NCBI GenBank assembly: GCA_910587375.1
Contig: CAJULR010000042.1
Location: 1 to 50,948 of the forward strand
Length of the DNA stretch: 50,948 bases
Direction of reading: 5' to 3'
From: Candidatus Gastranaerophilales bacterium
GTDB taxonomy: Bacteria > Cyanobacteriota > Vampirovibrionia > Gastranaerophilales > Gastranaerophilaceae
Position 1 is the stretch's first letter; the number at the start of each line of letters is the position of its first letter. Positions 8,621 to 17,125 of the stretch are shown piece by piece. The notes below the pieces were generated by a model, which was not told the origin of the DNA, searched no databases, and worked only from the letters and a program-made list of their open reading frames with translations. Position numbers and translations under genes: made by a program.

Positions 8621-9604
8621 TTAAAATATGGCTTCAATAAACTCTTCTGTATTAAAATCTTGAAGATCATTAATTTTTTCCCCAACGCCAATTAATTTTG
8701 TTGGAAGGCCATATTCCTTTGCAACAGCAAGAACAATCCCGCCTTTTGCGGAGCCATCAAGCTTTGTAAGGGCAATTGAAGTTAATTCTACCGCTTCGTT
8801 AAATACTTTTGCTTGCGCGAGTCCGTTTTGTCCAAGGTTGGCGTCTAAGACAAGAATGCTTTCAATGTTTGCGTCGGGTGCATTTTTTTCAATAACGTTT
8901 TTAATTTTCTTTAATTCTTCAATTAAATTAAATTTATTTTGAAGTCTGCCCGCTGTATCTATTATAAGAGTATTGTAATTTTCATTTTTTGCTTTTTGGA
9001 TGGCTTCAAATACAACGGCGGCGCTGTCTGTCTTATCGCGTCTTACAATTTCAACATCGGCCCTTTTTGCCCAAATGTCAAGCTGCTCTTCGGCAGCTGC
9101 CCTAAAAGTATCGCCTGCAGCTAAAAGAACCTTTTTTCCTTCATTTTTAAACTTGTGCGCTAAGCGCCCTATAAGCGTTGTTTTCCCGGCACCGTTTATC
9201 CCTGTTACAAAATAAATATTTAATTTGTTGTCGTCATATAAAAGCTTTGTTTTGCCTGTGGAATTTAAAATGTTTAAAAATTCTTCCTTTAAAAAATTTT
9301 TAAGTTCGGAGGTTTTTACCCGTTTTTCTTTAATTTTATTTATAATTTCAAGTGAAAAATCTACTCCTAAATCAGCCTTAATTAAAACTGCTTCAATGTC
9401 TTCAAGTTCAAATTCATCCGGATATTCTTTTGAACCCGCAATTTCAAGAACGCTTTTTACAAGGGTGGAAGAAGTTTTTGAAAGAGCGCCTTTTAAAGTG
9501 TCAAATTTTAAAGTGCCAAAGCTGCCCTGTTGGGTGTTTTTGACAGAATCTTTGCTGTTGTTTTCAACATCATTCTTTTCGGGCTTTTTAAAGAAATTAA
9601 ACAT
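8621..9604 (-). CDS. ftsY: Signal recognition particle receptor FtsY
   Basis: FtsY is the SRP receptor GTPase that delivers ribosome-nascent chain complexes to the membrane translocon. The G domain shows GINGAGKTT at residues 135-143 (numbered from the ATG at 9604), then DTAGR and TKLDG motifs and a final GVGEKINDLQDF. The N-terminal acidic region is short, giving 327 residues. An in-frame TTG at 9613 would add three residues; I prefer ATG 9604 because the protein then begins MFNFFKK, common in short FtsY proteins, and because it overlaps the nusB stop by only 8 bases. The overlap implies coupling to nusB. Confidence 0.94.
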   Translation of the reverse strand: MFNFFKKPEKNDVENNSKDSVKNTQQGSFGTLKFDTLKGALSKTSSTLVKSVLEIAGSKEYPDEFELEDIEAVLIKADLGVDFSLEIINKIKEKRVKTSELKNFLKEEFLNILNSTGKTKLLYDDNKLNIYFVTGINGAGKTTLIGRLAHKFKNEGKKVLLAAGDTFRAAAEEQLDIWAKRADVEIVRRDKTDSAAVVFEAIQKAKNENYNTLIIDTAGRLQNKFNLIEELKKIKNVIEKNAPDANIESILVLDANLGQNGLAQAKVFNEAVELTSIALTKLDGSAKGGIVLAVAKEYGLPTKLIGVGEKINDLQDFNTEEFIEAIF

Positions 9605-10250
9605 AAACTTCAACCACTTTTGCCAAAATTCCGTTTATAAAAGAAGGTGAATCATCTGTTGAGTATTTCTTTGCAAGCTCAAGCGCTTCGTCAATTACAA
9701 CCTTTACCGGTGCGTCTTTTACAAACAAAAGCTCTGCAATTGCAATTCTTAAAATGTCTTTATCAATCTTGAAAAGTCTTTCAATATCCCAGCCGGAGGC
9801 AAGTTCTTTAATTACATTGTCGATTTCTTCTTTTTTCTCTTGGTAAGTTTTTATAATCTTGTGAATGTATCTTTTAACATCTGTTTGGCCTGAAAGAACG
9901 CTTAATTCTGCAATTTCAAGCGCCGACAAAGATTTTTCCGCAACATTCATAATTGTGTCAATATCTTCTCTCATTTTGGATGTTAAGGGCATTTCAACGG
10001 GGATATTTATCGCATCAATCGGCCTTGAGAGGTTATCCGGGTGGTTATTCTCAAATTCTTCGACAAATTCTCTAACCCCTGAAAGTTCTGAAGTTACGAT
10101 TGAAATTTCTTCTTCGCAGTTGCTAATCAGGGTTCTTACTGACCCTAAAATCATCTGGTCAAAGTCGCTGTTTGCAAACTTTTCAATTTCTTTCCCGATT
10201 TGAGAAAATATTATAAGAGCCAATTCTCTTGAAGCGCGTCTTGCCTGCAT
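9597..10250 (-). CDS. nusB: Transcription antitermination factor NusB
   Basis: NusB binds boxA RNA with ribosomal protein S10 in rRNA antitermination complexes. The start QARRASRELALIIFSQI and the C-terminal part (RLFKIDKDILRIAIAELLF ... FINGILAKV) are characteristic. At 217 residues it is much longer than the ~140 of Escherichia coli; the extra ~75 residues sit between the first helix and the core, as in cyanobacterial NusB, which supports the lineage guess. AAGGA precedes the ATG by 7 bases. A minus-strand TATAAT at 10285-10290 overlaps the stop of the upstream glycosyltransferase and could drive nusB-ftsY. Confidence 0.92.
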   Translation of the reverse strand: MQARRASRELALIIFSQIGKEIEKFANSDFDQMILGSVRTLISNCEEEISIVTSELSGVREFVEEFENNHPDNLSRPIDAINIPVEMPLTSKMREDIDTIMNVAEKSLSALEIAELSVLSGQTDVKRYIHKIIKTYQEKKEEIDNVIKELASGWDIERLFKIDKDILRIAIAELLFVKDAPVKVVIDEALELAKKYSTDDSPSFINGILAKVVEVYV

Positions 10251-10285
10251 TCTTTATTCCTTTATTAAATTTATGTGTACTGTTA

Positions 10286-11422
10286 TTATAGCCTAAAAAG
10301 TTCAATTTTTTCCAAATAATTTTTAACAGAATTTTCATAAGAAAACATCTTTGCCGTCGTTAGTGCATTTTTGGAAATTTCTAAAAATTGTTTCGGTTTT
10401 AAAGATAAAATCTTATTTAATGTTTCATAAACCCCCTTTTTATTGGGTTTTAATAAAAAACCGTTTTTAGAATCTTCTATAATTCCGTCTATGCCTGAAT
10501 TTTTTGTGCAGCAAACCGCCATGCCAAAACTTAAGGCTTCCATATAAACCATGCCAAAAGTTTCGTTTTTAGATGGGAGAATAAAAATGTCTGCTTCTTT
10601 CATTTTTTTGAAAACATCTTCTTTAGATAATTGGCCCAAAAACTTCACATCAAGTTTCTTTTTAAGGTTTAAAATTTGAAGTTTTTCTTTTAGGGGCCCG
10701 TCGCCAATAATTTCAAGGCTCACTTTTGGGTTTTTTTTCTTCAATTTTTTATAAGCTAAAATCAGGTTTTTAATGTTTTTTCTCTCAATAAGGCTTGAAA
10801 CCGTGATTATCTTTGCTTTTTTAGAATTAAACGTACGTTCAAGCTTTTCATTTTCCTCTGTAATTTCCAAGGGAACGCCTGAATATATAATCTCCACTGG
10901 TTTTTCAACATCAGGGATTATTTTTTTAATTTTCTCTTTAAGCCAAAATGCCCTTGGTAAAATACATACAGCATTTTTGTAGGCTTCAATCATCCTCTTT
11001 TTAAACATTAAATATTTTAAGCTGGTTAACACTGTAATGTCGCTTGAATGCACAGCTGCAAGCATTGGAATGCCGTATTCTTTTGAAATAATGTCTGCAA
11101 CCATAAGCCCTGATGGCATATGTGCTACAATTGCGTCAAATTTTTCGCCCTTAAAATATTTTTTGTATGCTCTTAAAACGCTTCCCCGCCTAAAGGGCGT
11201 TAAAAAATTTCTGTTGTAAATCCGAATGCTGCCGTTTTCATATTTACTGTTTTTGTAGAGCTTTCTTTTTCGGATTAACACATTTACGGTTAAGTTTGGA
11301 CGGAAAACCTCAACAAAATGGCCGCGCTCCACAAAGCCTTCGGCAAAATCCTTTATTGTTAAAGGGATTCCTGCCTCGTTTTCAAAAAGCGGGTATAAAT
11401 CAGTGATAAGTAAAATTCTCAT
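10286..11422 (-). CDS. Glycosyltransferase family 4
   Basis: This is a retaining GT-B glycosyltransferase of 378 residues. The N-terminal acceptor domain begins MRILLITDLYPLFENEAGI, and the GPLKEKL segment marks the donor domain. The GT4 E-x7-E motif is at Glu287/Glu295 within NETFGMVYMEALSFG. It resembles enzymes that glycosylate diacylglycerol or cell-surface glycans, but the sugar and acceptor cannot be read from the sequence. It lies 26 bases after glyS on the same strand, so cotranscription is likely. GGAT precedes the ATG weakly. Confidence 0.88.
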   Translation of the reverse strand: MRILLITDLYPLFENEAGIPLTIKDFAEGFVERGHFVEVFRPNLTVNVLIRKRKLYKNSKYENGSIRIYNRNFLTPFRRGSVLRAYKKYFKGEKFDAIVAHMPSGLMVADIISKEYGIPMLAAVHSSDITVLTSLKYLMFKKRMIEAYKNAVCILPRAFWLKEKIKKIIPDVEKPVEIIYSGVPLEITEENEKLERTFNSKKAKIITVSSLIERKNIKNLILAYKKLKKKNPKVSLEIIGDGPLKEKLQILNLKKKLDVKFLGQLSKEDVFKKMKEADIFILPSKNETFGMVYMEALSFGMAVCCTKNSGIDGIIEDSKNGFLLKPNKKGVYETLNKILSLKPKQFLEISKNALTTAKMFSYENSVKNYLEKIELFRL

Positions 11423-11448
11423 TTTATCCGCCCTGATTTACCTTTGGT

Positions 11449-13557
11449 CTACACTTTTTTAAATTTGGTAAAGTCTGCAAAGGTATCAAAAATGTTTCTT
11501 GCTTTTAAAAGAAGAGAAAGTCTGTTGTTTTTGTCTTCAACATTTTCATCATTCACAAGCACGGCCTTAAAGAACTCATCAATTAAAGCAGTTAAGCCGT
11601 ACAAATCTTTCACAGTTTTAACCCTGCCTGCAGAAACTGCAGTACTGCCTGCAAAATTGCTTGCTGTAACAGCTTCATAAAGCTTTTTCTCTTCATCGGA
11701 TTTTAAATCACCCGCGCCAAAGTTTCTGTCTAAAAGTGCTTTGTCTACGCCTTCTGTTATTCTTGAAACTCTTTTTGCTTGTTCTATAAATTCTCTAAAT
11801 TCTTTTGAATCCTTTTGTGTTTTAAGGTCTTCACATTTTTCTTTGAAAGTTTTCAGTGCACAAAGCGGAGAAGTTTTTCTTAAAGACTCTAAAATTTCGC
11901 TGTCATAATCGGCTTCAAGCATTACAAAAAGCCTGTCTATAATAAAGTCCATAAGCTCTGATTTTAAGGTCAATTCAACTTCGAGGTTAAATTCTTCTGC
12001 AATTTGTCTTACAGTAAAATCAATCAATCTTTCAATATCGATTTCAAAGCCTGATTCAATAATTATCCTTAAAATTCCAATAGCAGCGCGGCGCACTCCA
12101 AGCGGGTCATTTGAGCCTGTCGGACGCTTTTTCTTTTTATCCTTTTGTGTAGATAAGAAAACTGCAGCTATAGTGTCAATTTTATCTGCAATTGACACTA
12201 TCATCCCTTCTTTTGAATTTGGAAGTTCTGAATTGGCGTTTAGCGGGAAATAATGCTCTTTCACAGCTGTTGCAACATTTTCCTTTTCACCTGATTTTAA
12301 GGCGTAGTTTTCGCCAATAAAACCTTGAAGTTCTGTGAATTCAAACACAAGTTTTGTGCTTAAATCTGCTTTTGAAAGCTTTGCAGCTCTTAAGGTTTCA
12401 CTTGTTAAAGTTTCATCAAACTTTAATTCTTTGCACAGATATTCTGAAATTTTTTCCATTCTTTGGGTTTTGTCAAAAAGCGTTCCCAAATCTCTTTGGA
12501 ATGTCATACCTTTTAAGGCTTCAACCTTTGATACAAGCGGCGTTTTGACATCTTCATTGTAGAAAAATATTCCATCTTCAAGCCTTGCGCTTACAACCCT
12601 TTGGTTTCCGGCTTTTATATTATCAAAGGACTCCTCATCTTTTCCGACAAAGTTTGCCATTGTGATGAATTTATTTGATAATTTGCCTGTTTTAACATCA
12701 TACAAAGGAAAATATCTTTGGTGTTTAGACATAACCGTTGTGCTTACAATGTCTGGGATTTCAAGATATTTTTCATTGAATTCACACATAACAGGCACGG
12801 GAAATTCCGTGATAAATGTCACTTCGTCTAAAAGATCGTCCAAATCTTCAAAATTAATCCTTAAACCGTGCTCTGCAGCAAGGCTATTTGCAGATTTTAC
12901 GATTAAATCTTTTCTTTCTTTAATATCAGCGTAAACATTAACACTCTTTAGGTCTTCAAGGTAATTTAGAGGGTTTTTGATTTCAACTTCTTTAACCTTT
13001 GAAAACCTGTGGCCGCGTGTTTTGTTTGTTGCTTTTTTATCAATAATTTTAAAATCAAGCGTTTCATCTTCTAAAATTGCAAGCACATTTTCAATGGGCC
13101 TTGTGAATTTTTCTTCAAAGTCTGCCCAGCGCATAAAATGTGACCCTTGAAGTTTTAAAACCATGCTTTCAATGTTTTCTTCAAGGATGTTTTTGGTCAA
13201 TCTTCCTTTTTTTTGAACCTTTGCAAAGATGTATCCGTCTTTTTGGTATAATTCTTCTTCTTTAACATCATTTTTCTTTGCAAAACCAAGCGCGGCCATT
13301 GTATATTTGCCGTTCTCATCAACTGCTGCCTTTAAAATTGGCCCTTTGACATCTTTAACAATGTCTTTTTGGCTTTCATCAAGGCCCTCAACCAAAATTG
13401 CAAGTCTTCTTGGGGCTGCAAAACCTTTGATTTCTTTATAATTTAAACCGTTTTCTAAAAATAATTTTTCAAATGCAGATTTCAACTGCCCAAGTCCGCT
13501 TTCAACGAACTTATAAGGCATTTCCTGCACTAATACTTCCAATAAAAAATTCTTCAT
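11449..13557 (-). CDS. glyS: Glycine-tRNA ligase beta subunit
   Basis: This is the beta subunit (702 residues) of the alpha2beta2 glycyl-tRNA synthetase. Hallmarks are the start FLLEVLVQEMPYKFVESGL, the mid-region TVMSKHQRYFPLYD, the HD-like SIADKIDTIAAVFL region, DPLGVRRAAIGILRI and the anticodon-binding C-terminal domain. The catalytic alpha subunit (glyQ) is not in the window, so the two genes are split here. No Shine-Dalgarno with usable spacing exists (AAGG is one base from the ATG), but TAAAAT at 13564-13569 stands 6 bases before the ATG, suggesting a leaderless message. Confidence 0.95.
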   Translation of the reverse strand: MKNFLLEVLVQEMPYKFVESGLGQLKSAFEKLFLENGLNYKEIKGFAAPRRLAILVEGLDESQKDIVKDVKGPILKAAVDENGKYTMAALGFAKKNDVKEEELYQKDGYIFAKVQKKGRLTKNILEENIESMVLKLQGSHFMRWADFEEKFTRPIENVLAILEDETLDFKIIDKKATNKTRGHRFSKVKEVEIKNPLNYLEDLKSVNVYADIKERKDLIVKSANSLAAEHGLRINFEDLDDLLDEVTFITEFPVPVMCEFNEKYLEIPDIVSTTVMSKHQRYFPLYDVKTGKLSNKFITMANFVGKDEESFDNIKAGNQRVVSARLEDGIFFYNEDVKTPLVSKVEALKGMTFQRDLGTLFDKTQRMEKISEYLCKELKFDETLTSETLRAAKLSKADLSTKLVFEFTELQGFIGENYALKSGEKENVATAVKEHYFPLNANSELPNSKEGMIVSIADKIDTIAAVFLSTQKDKKKKRPTGSNDPLGVRRAAIGILRIIIESGFEIDIERLIDFTVRQIAEEFNLEVELTLKSELMDFIIDRLFVMLEADYDSEILESLRKTSPLCALKTFKEKCEDLKTQKDSKEFREFIEQAKRVSRITEGVDKALLDRNFGAGDLKSDEEKKLYEAVTASNFAGSTAVSAGRVKTVKDLYGLTALIDEFFKAVLVNDENVEDKNNRLSLLLKARNIFDTFADFTKFKKV

Positions 13558-13563
13558 GCCTTA

Positions 13564-13569
13564 ATTTTA
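13564..13569 (-). promoter_or_regulatory. Predicted -10 box 6 nt before glyS start
   Basis: TAAAAT on the minus strand, exactly 6 bases before the ATG at 13557. This places the transcript start at or next to the start codon. Confidence 0.45.
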
Positions 13570-13635
13570 TTACAAAAATAATTTTTGTTAAAACTTTTAT
13601 TTTAAAAGTTGCTCTAATCTGCTTTAAGACGGAAT

Positions 13636-14592
13636 TTATTTTCTATAATGTTTGCCGGTTCTGCCTATGCCTAAATAGCCAAGAAGCTTTGAGGAGAAGC
13701 TTTCATTTTGGTTAACTGCTTTTTTTAATTGCTCTTCCTTCTCTCTTTTTTGCTGTCTTGTTTCTGTTTCCTTGATAACGGGGCCGTAATCGTCCATAAG
13801 CAACATTGTGCCATACCCTGTGGCGTCCGGTTTATCCCCAAAAGCTCTGCGGCGGCCTGTGTTGAAATCCATAAAGGCTCTTGCCCCGTCTTTTGCGCGA
13901 ATTTCCATCATTGTGCCATCGGGGGTAACAATAATATGTTCAATATTATCTTTTTCAAATGCGTTTGCAGTTGCATGGTTTATATTATCAAGTACCTTGC
14001 TGAAATCGAAACTGCTTCCGTAGGTTCTTGCTATAAAGTCGTAATAACTCATTTTATATTTTTTTTCGTTATCACTAAACGTTACGGGAGATCTTAAAAT
14101 TGCAGGTTCAGAATCTCTTTTATATGAATGAATAAGCGCTTTTTGTACGGCTGCCTGCTCTTTTGTGCCAAGTTCTTTAATGTCGACAATTTCTCCAGGG
14201 CGGACATATTTTTTCGGGAGGGTTGTTTCTCCTGTACCTTTTATAATATCCCAATATAAAATGTCTTTAGAATTTACGCCGTTTCTTAAGAACAATTCTG
14301 TTGCAGGCTCAACTTCTTCATCCAAAACGTCTGCTGTCATAATGCAATTTTCTTTTTCGTTGTAAAGCCTTACTGTTGCATAGCAAAATTCATCGTCATA
14401 TGCAAAAACCACTTTATTCGGAACGCCATTATCCAAAAGATAGGAAACTTTGCCCATATTGTTCATCAATTCGCGGCTTTTGTCGAAATCAATAATTTTA
14501 TTGGAACAGCTTGTTTCTGCGCTGTATTGCTTTGCTCCAAAAGATAAATAATTTTGATTATAGTTAAAACCCGTAATTCTGTTTATTGACAT
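13636..14592 (-). CDS. Hypothetical protein with N-terminal FxG-type tag
   Basis: I do not recognise this 318-residue protein. It begins MSINRITGFNYNQNYLSFGAK, an Asn-rich tag ending SFGAK that resembles the tags of the hypothetical genes at 7653 and 17074. The body is soluble-looking and mixed alpha/beta, with segments such as KVVFAYDDEFCYATVRLYN and a basic, glycine-containing end. There is no signal peptide or membrane helix. AAGG with 7-base spacing precedes the ATG, so this gene uses an ordinary ribosome site. It is divergent from the zinc-finger membrane protein gene; the 185-base gap holds both promoters. Confidence 0.65.
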   Translation of the reverse strand: MSINRITGFNYNQNYLSFGAKQYSAETSCSNKIIDFDKSRELMNNMGKVSYLLDNGVPNKVVFAYDDEFCYATVRLYNEKENCIMTADVLDEEVEPATELFLRNGVNSKDILYWDIIKGTGETTLPKKYVRPGEIVDIKELGTKEQAAVQKALIHSYKRDSEPAILRSPVTFSDNEKKYKMSYYDFIARTYGSSFDFSKVLDNINHATANAFEKDNIEHIIVTPDGTMMEIRAKDGARAFMDFNTGRRRAFGDKPDATGYGTMLLMDDYGPVIKETETRQQKREKEEQLKKAVNQNESFSSKLLGYLGIGRTGKHYRK

Positions 14593-14763
14593 ATCAAACC
14601 TTCAGTTGTTTCAGTGTTCTATAATACTATTTAAATACAAGCATAATATTTATTGACATAAAATGTCTTAATATTAAGTTTTGTTAAATATGATACAAAT
14701 TTTTAACGTATTTGAAATTGTGGCAATTATGTGTCATCTTAGTATTGGGAGAGAGCATTTAAA

Positions 14764-14781
14764 ATGCAAGGGAAAAAATGA
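14764..14781 (+). CDS. Possible 5-codon leader ORF
   Basis: ATG CAA GGG AAA AAA TGA has the better ribosome site of the two nearby starts: GGGAGAGAG at 14747-14755, 8 bases away. Its TGA overlaps the ATG of the 535-codon gene at 14778 in the ATGA arrangement. Translation of the mini-ORF would deliver ribosomes to the main start. It could also be chance. Confidence 0.35.
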   Translation: MQGKK

Positions 14782-16385
14782 CCAACTCAGGTACTTTGTT
14801 AAAAATTACTGAAGATCAAAACGAATATGCAAAAATGGTAGCATCAAAGATGTCTCACCCTATGATGAGAAAAAGGGGAATGATAGACATCTTGGGAATT
14901 ACAAGTGCTATTAATTGGTTTCTTGCAAGTAAAATCAAGGTAAATGTAGCAAGAAGCCTGCATAAGGTGCCAAAGCTTCTTGAAGAATTTAAGATAACCG
15001 ATATTTACTATAACAACTATAGAATAGATGTAATCACGGTGTTTAGGGAAAAAAATGTCAAAATCCCAAGAATTCATATTGATTACGATATCATGCCGCA
15101 TTTTTATCTTGTTGTTCAAATCGGCACAATGCTTAAAGAAACAAAGATTATAGGCTATTTAAACCCTGCGGATGTTATGGCTTCTAAAAAAGACGGCAAA
15201 TTCTACTATCCGCCCGAGGATAAACTTAGAGATCCTGAGGATTTGAAGAAAATTATTAAAACTCCGGCGCCAATTCCCTCTATTATTGGGAAACACTTGG
15301 AGTGCATGTCTTTATTTTTAAGATTTATTGATGATGAGCTTTCAACAAGTTATAAAAAAGTTCTGATACAGCACCTTTTGACCTGTGAAACCTGCACAAG
15401 AAAGCTTGTAGATGTTATAGAATTTGATAATGCCGCAAAAAGTGCCAAAAACTACTCAAGAACGCTTGAAAGGTATTATAATAAATTCTTAATCCACAAA
15501 AAACAACATATGATGGAGGTAAAAGCTGCGTCTGTTCCGGGAATGAGCGCCGGGGTGCCAAGAAAGACCGCAGTAACCGGCATGTTGGATAAAGCGGCGC
15601 TTGCAAAAGAAAATTCAGTAACCGAAAGCAAACAGCAAATACCCCAAAGTGCAGCACAAAGGGCAGCGCAAAGGCTTAAGAGAAACACCATTGACTATAT
15701 TTTCAGGGATAAACCTGATTTTGAGGGAAGCAGCACTGATGTTGTTGTTCAAATGCGCGGCAAAAAGAAAAAGCTTATTACAATGGTTGTTTGGGGCTTA
15801 ATTTTTGTCGGGCTTTTAGGATTTGCCTTCACAAGACATTCAAGCTCAACGCCTGAATCCATTGCCAGTGCAGACTCTGAATATTATGATGAAACCGGCT
15901 CTTTGGAGTCTTTTGAAGAAAGCCATGGCGGAAATGAAGGTACAACAGAAGCCCTGCCTGAAGATTTTTACAATTCAACAACAGGGTACTACAATAAAGA
16001 TACTGACTATGCTTTGGCTTCTGAAGCAAACGGAGAGCCAATCATAGCAACAATTAACAAGGTTTCCTGGGAAGTGCCCGAAAACCTTGCGGATAAGACA
16101 AATTATAAAAAATTCCTGCAGCTTGTCGGCAAAAATATTAAGTTAAATTTGCAGAATGATTTGCTGTTATCCAATGATACTGCGAAAAATAGCCTAATTA
16201 AAGTGGATATAAAATTTGGTCACAACGGAGATATTCAATCTTTAAAAATTGCTCAAACTTCAGGTTCTACGCAGATTGACGACATAATTAAAAAGAGTGT
16301 GAGAGAAACCCTGTCTTATATGAAACCTCCGCAAAGCGGCTTTGGTACAAAAACGGCCGAAATCACGCTTGTGATTGAGCTTTAA
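14778..16385 (+). CDS. Membrane protein: DUF1822-like, anti-sigma-type zinc finger, TM, TonB-C-like
   Basis: The protein has 535 residues with a clear modular build. Residues 15-165 resemble cyanobacterial DUF1822 in helix-strand layout (INWFLASKIKV, LLEEFKITDIYYNNYRIDV, HFYLVVQIG...IIGYL); this is recalled, not searched. Residues 170-212 match a zf-HC2 anti-sigma zinc finger: Cys176, then His199-x3-Cys203-x2-Cys206 after FIDDELS. A linker leads to one membrane helix at about 333-351. The outside part is acidic and low-complexity, then residues 430-535 look like a TonB C-terminal domain (VDIKFGHNGDIQSLKIAQTSGS). The topology would link a cytoplasmic zinc-binding module to the periplasm. No sigma factor gene is adjacent. 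The stop overlaps the convergent gene's stop. Confidence 0.7.
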   Translation: MTNSGTLLKITEDQNEYAKMVASKMSHPMMRKRGMIDILGITSAINWFLASKIKVNVARSLHKVPKLLEEFKITDIYYNNYRIDVITVFREKNVKIPRIHIDYDIMPHFYLVVQIGTMLKETKIIGYLNPADVMASKKDGKFYYPPEDKLRDPEDLKKIIKTPAPIPSIIGKHLECMSLFLRFIDDELSTSYKKVLIQHLLTCETCTRKLVDVIEFDNAAKSAKNYSRTLERYYNKFLIHKKQHMMEVKAASVPGMSAGVPRKTAVTGMLDKAALAKENSVTESKQQIPQSAAQRAAQRLKRNTIDYIFRDKPDFEGSSTDVVVQMRGKKKKLITMVVWGLIFVGLLGFAFTRHSSSTPESIASADSEYYDETGSLESFEESHGGNEGTTEALPEDFYNSTTGYYNKDTDYALASEANGEPIIATINKVSWEVPENLADKTNYKKFLQLVGKNIKLNLQNDLLLSNDTAKNSLIKVDIKFGHNGDIQSLKIAQTSGSTQIDDIIKKSVRETLSYMKPPQSGFGTKTAEITLVIEL

Positions 16386-17074
16386 ATTTGTCTTATAGTG
16401 TTGCGGATTTCTCTAATTTCAGCTTCGAGCAGCTTCTTTTCGGCTTTCTTTAGCTCGATTTCAGCCTCAAGATGGTCGATTTGAGCCCTTTTATTTTTAA
16501 TTTCAGCCTCAATGCTCTCAATTTGCGCCGCTTTATTTTCGATTTCATCCTCTTTTTCCATAATTAAATCTCTTTTTAGATATTTTGGATGCGTCTTTTT
16601 TTCTCTAAGCCCGCTGTATGTCTGGGATTTAAATTTATCAAAAACGGCTCTCACATTGTCTTTTAGCTCTTGCCCTTCGTAAACCTGTTTTTTATCTTTT
16701 GACTTAAAATCAATCTGGGCAAGGCTCAAAACACCCCAAAGACACGGTTTGCCTTTATGTTTTTCGCCCCTGGATGTTGCATACAAAACTTCCATCCCAA
16801 GCCCCGTTGCAATTCCATCCGGCGGGCTAAACTGCGCAAGCATACCCGTTTCGCGCACATCTGTTGCAAAATTAAGCAGGAAAATATCCTCATCGGGCGT
16901 TTTAGCCTCTAATTCAGCCTTAAAGGCGTTTATTTCGTCCATAATCATTCCCTGCGCGTTTTTTGGCAAAACAGACAATTCCTTTTTACCTGCAGCTTCA
17001 TCCCACTCATGGCCTGCGGCGCCTAAAATAACCCTGCCTGTAAAATTTATATTCGATTGAATCGGTGTAATCAT
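16382..17074 (-). CDS. Hypothetical protein with N-terminal FxG tag and C-terminal coiled coil
   Basis: This protein of 230 residues is not recognised. It starts MITPIQSNINFTGRVI, a short tag ending NFTGR similar to two other hypothetical proteins in the window. Residues 20-165 form a mixed globular part. Residues 172-230 are a long Glu/Lys/Ile/Leu coiled coil with an imperfect repeat around IEAEIKNKRAQID and LEAEIELKKAEK. There is no signal peptide. GGGA four bases before the ATG is a weak ribosome site. The gene ends on the shared stop region with the convergent zinc-finger membrane protein and lies 49 bases after recG's 3' side, without obvious operon linkage. Confidence 0.65.
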   Translation of the reverse strand: MITPIQSNINFTGRVILGAAGHEWDEAAGKKELSVLPKNAQGMIMDEINAFKAELEAKTPDEDIFLLNFATDVRETGMLAQFSPPDGIATGLGMEVLYATSRGEKHKGKPCLWGVLSLAQIDFKSKDKKQVYEGQELKDNVRAVFDKFKSQTYSGLREKKTHPKYLKRDLIMEKEDEIENKAAQIESIEAEIKNKRAQIDHLEAEIELKKAEKKLLEAEIREIRNTIRQI

Positions 17075-17125
17075 AAAATTCCCATTTCTTGATTTTATCC
17101 CTAAAACACCCGTGAATATAAATTT

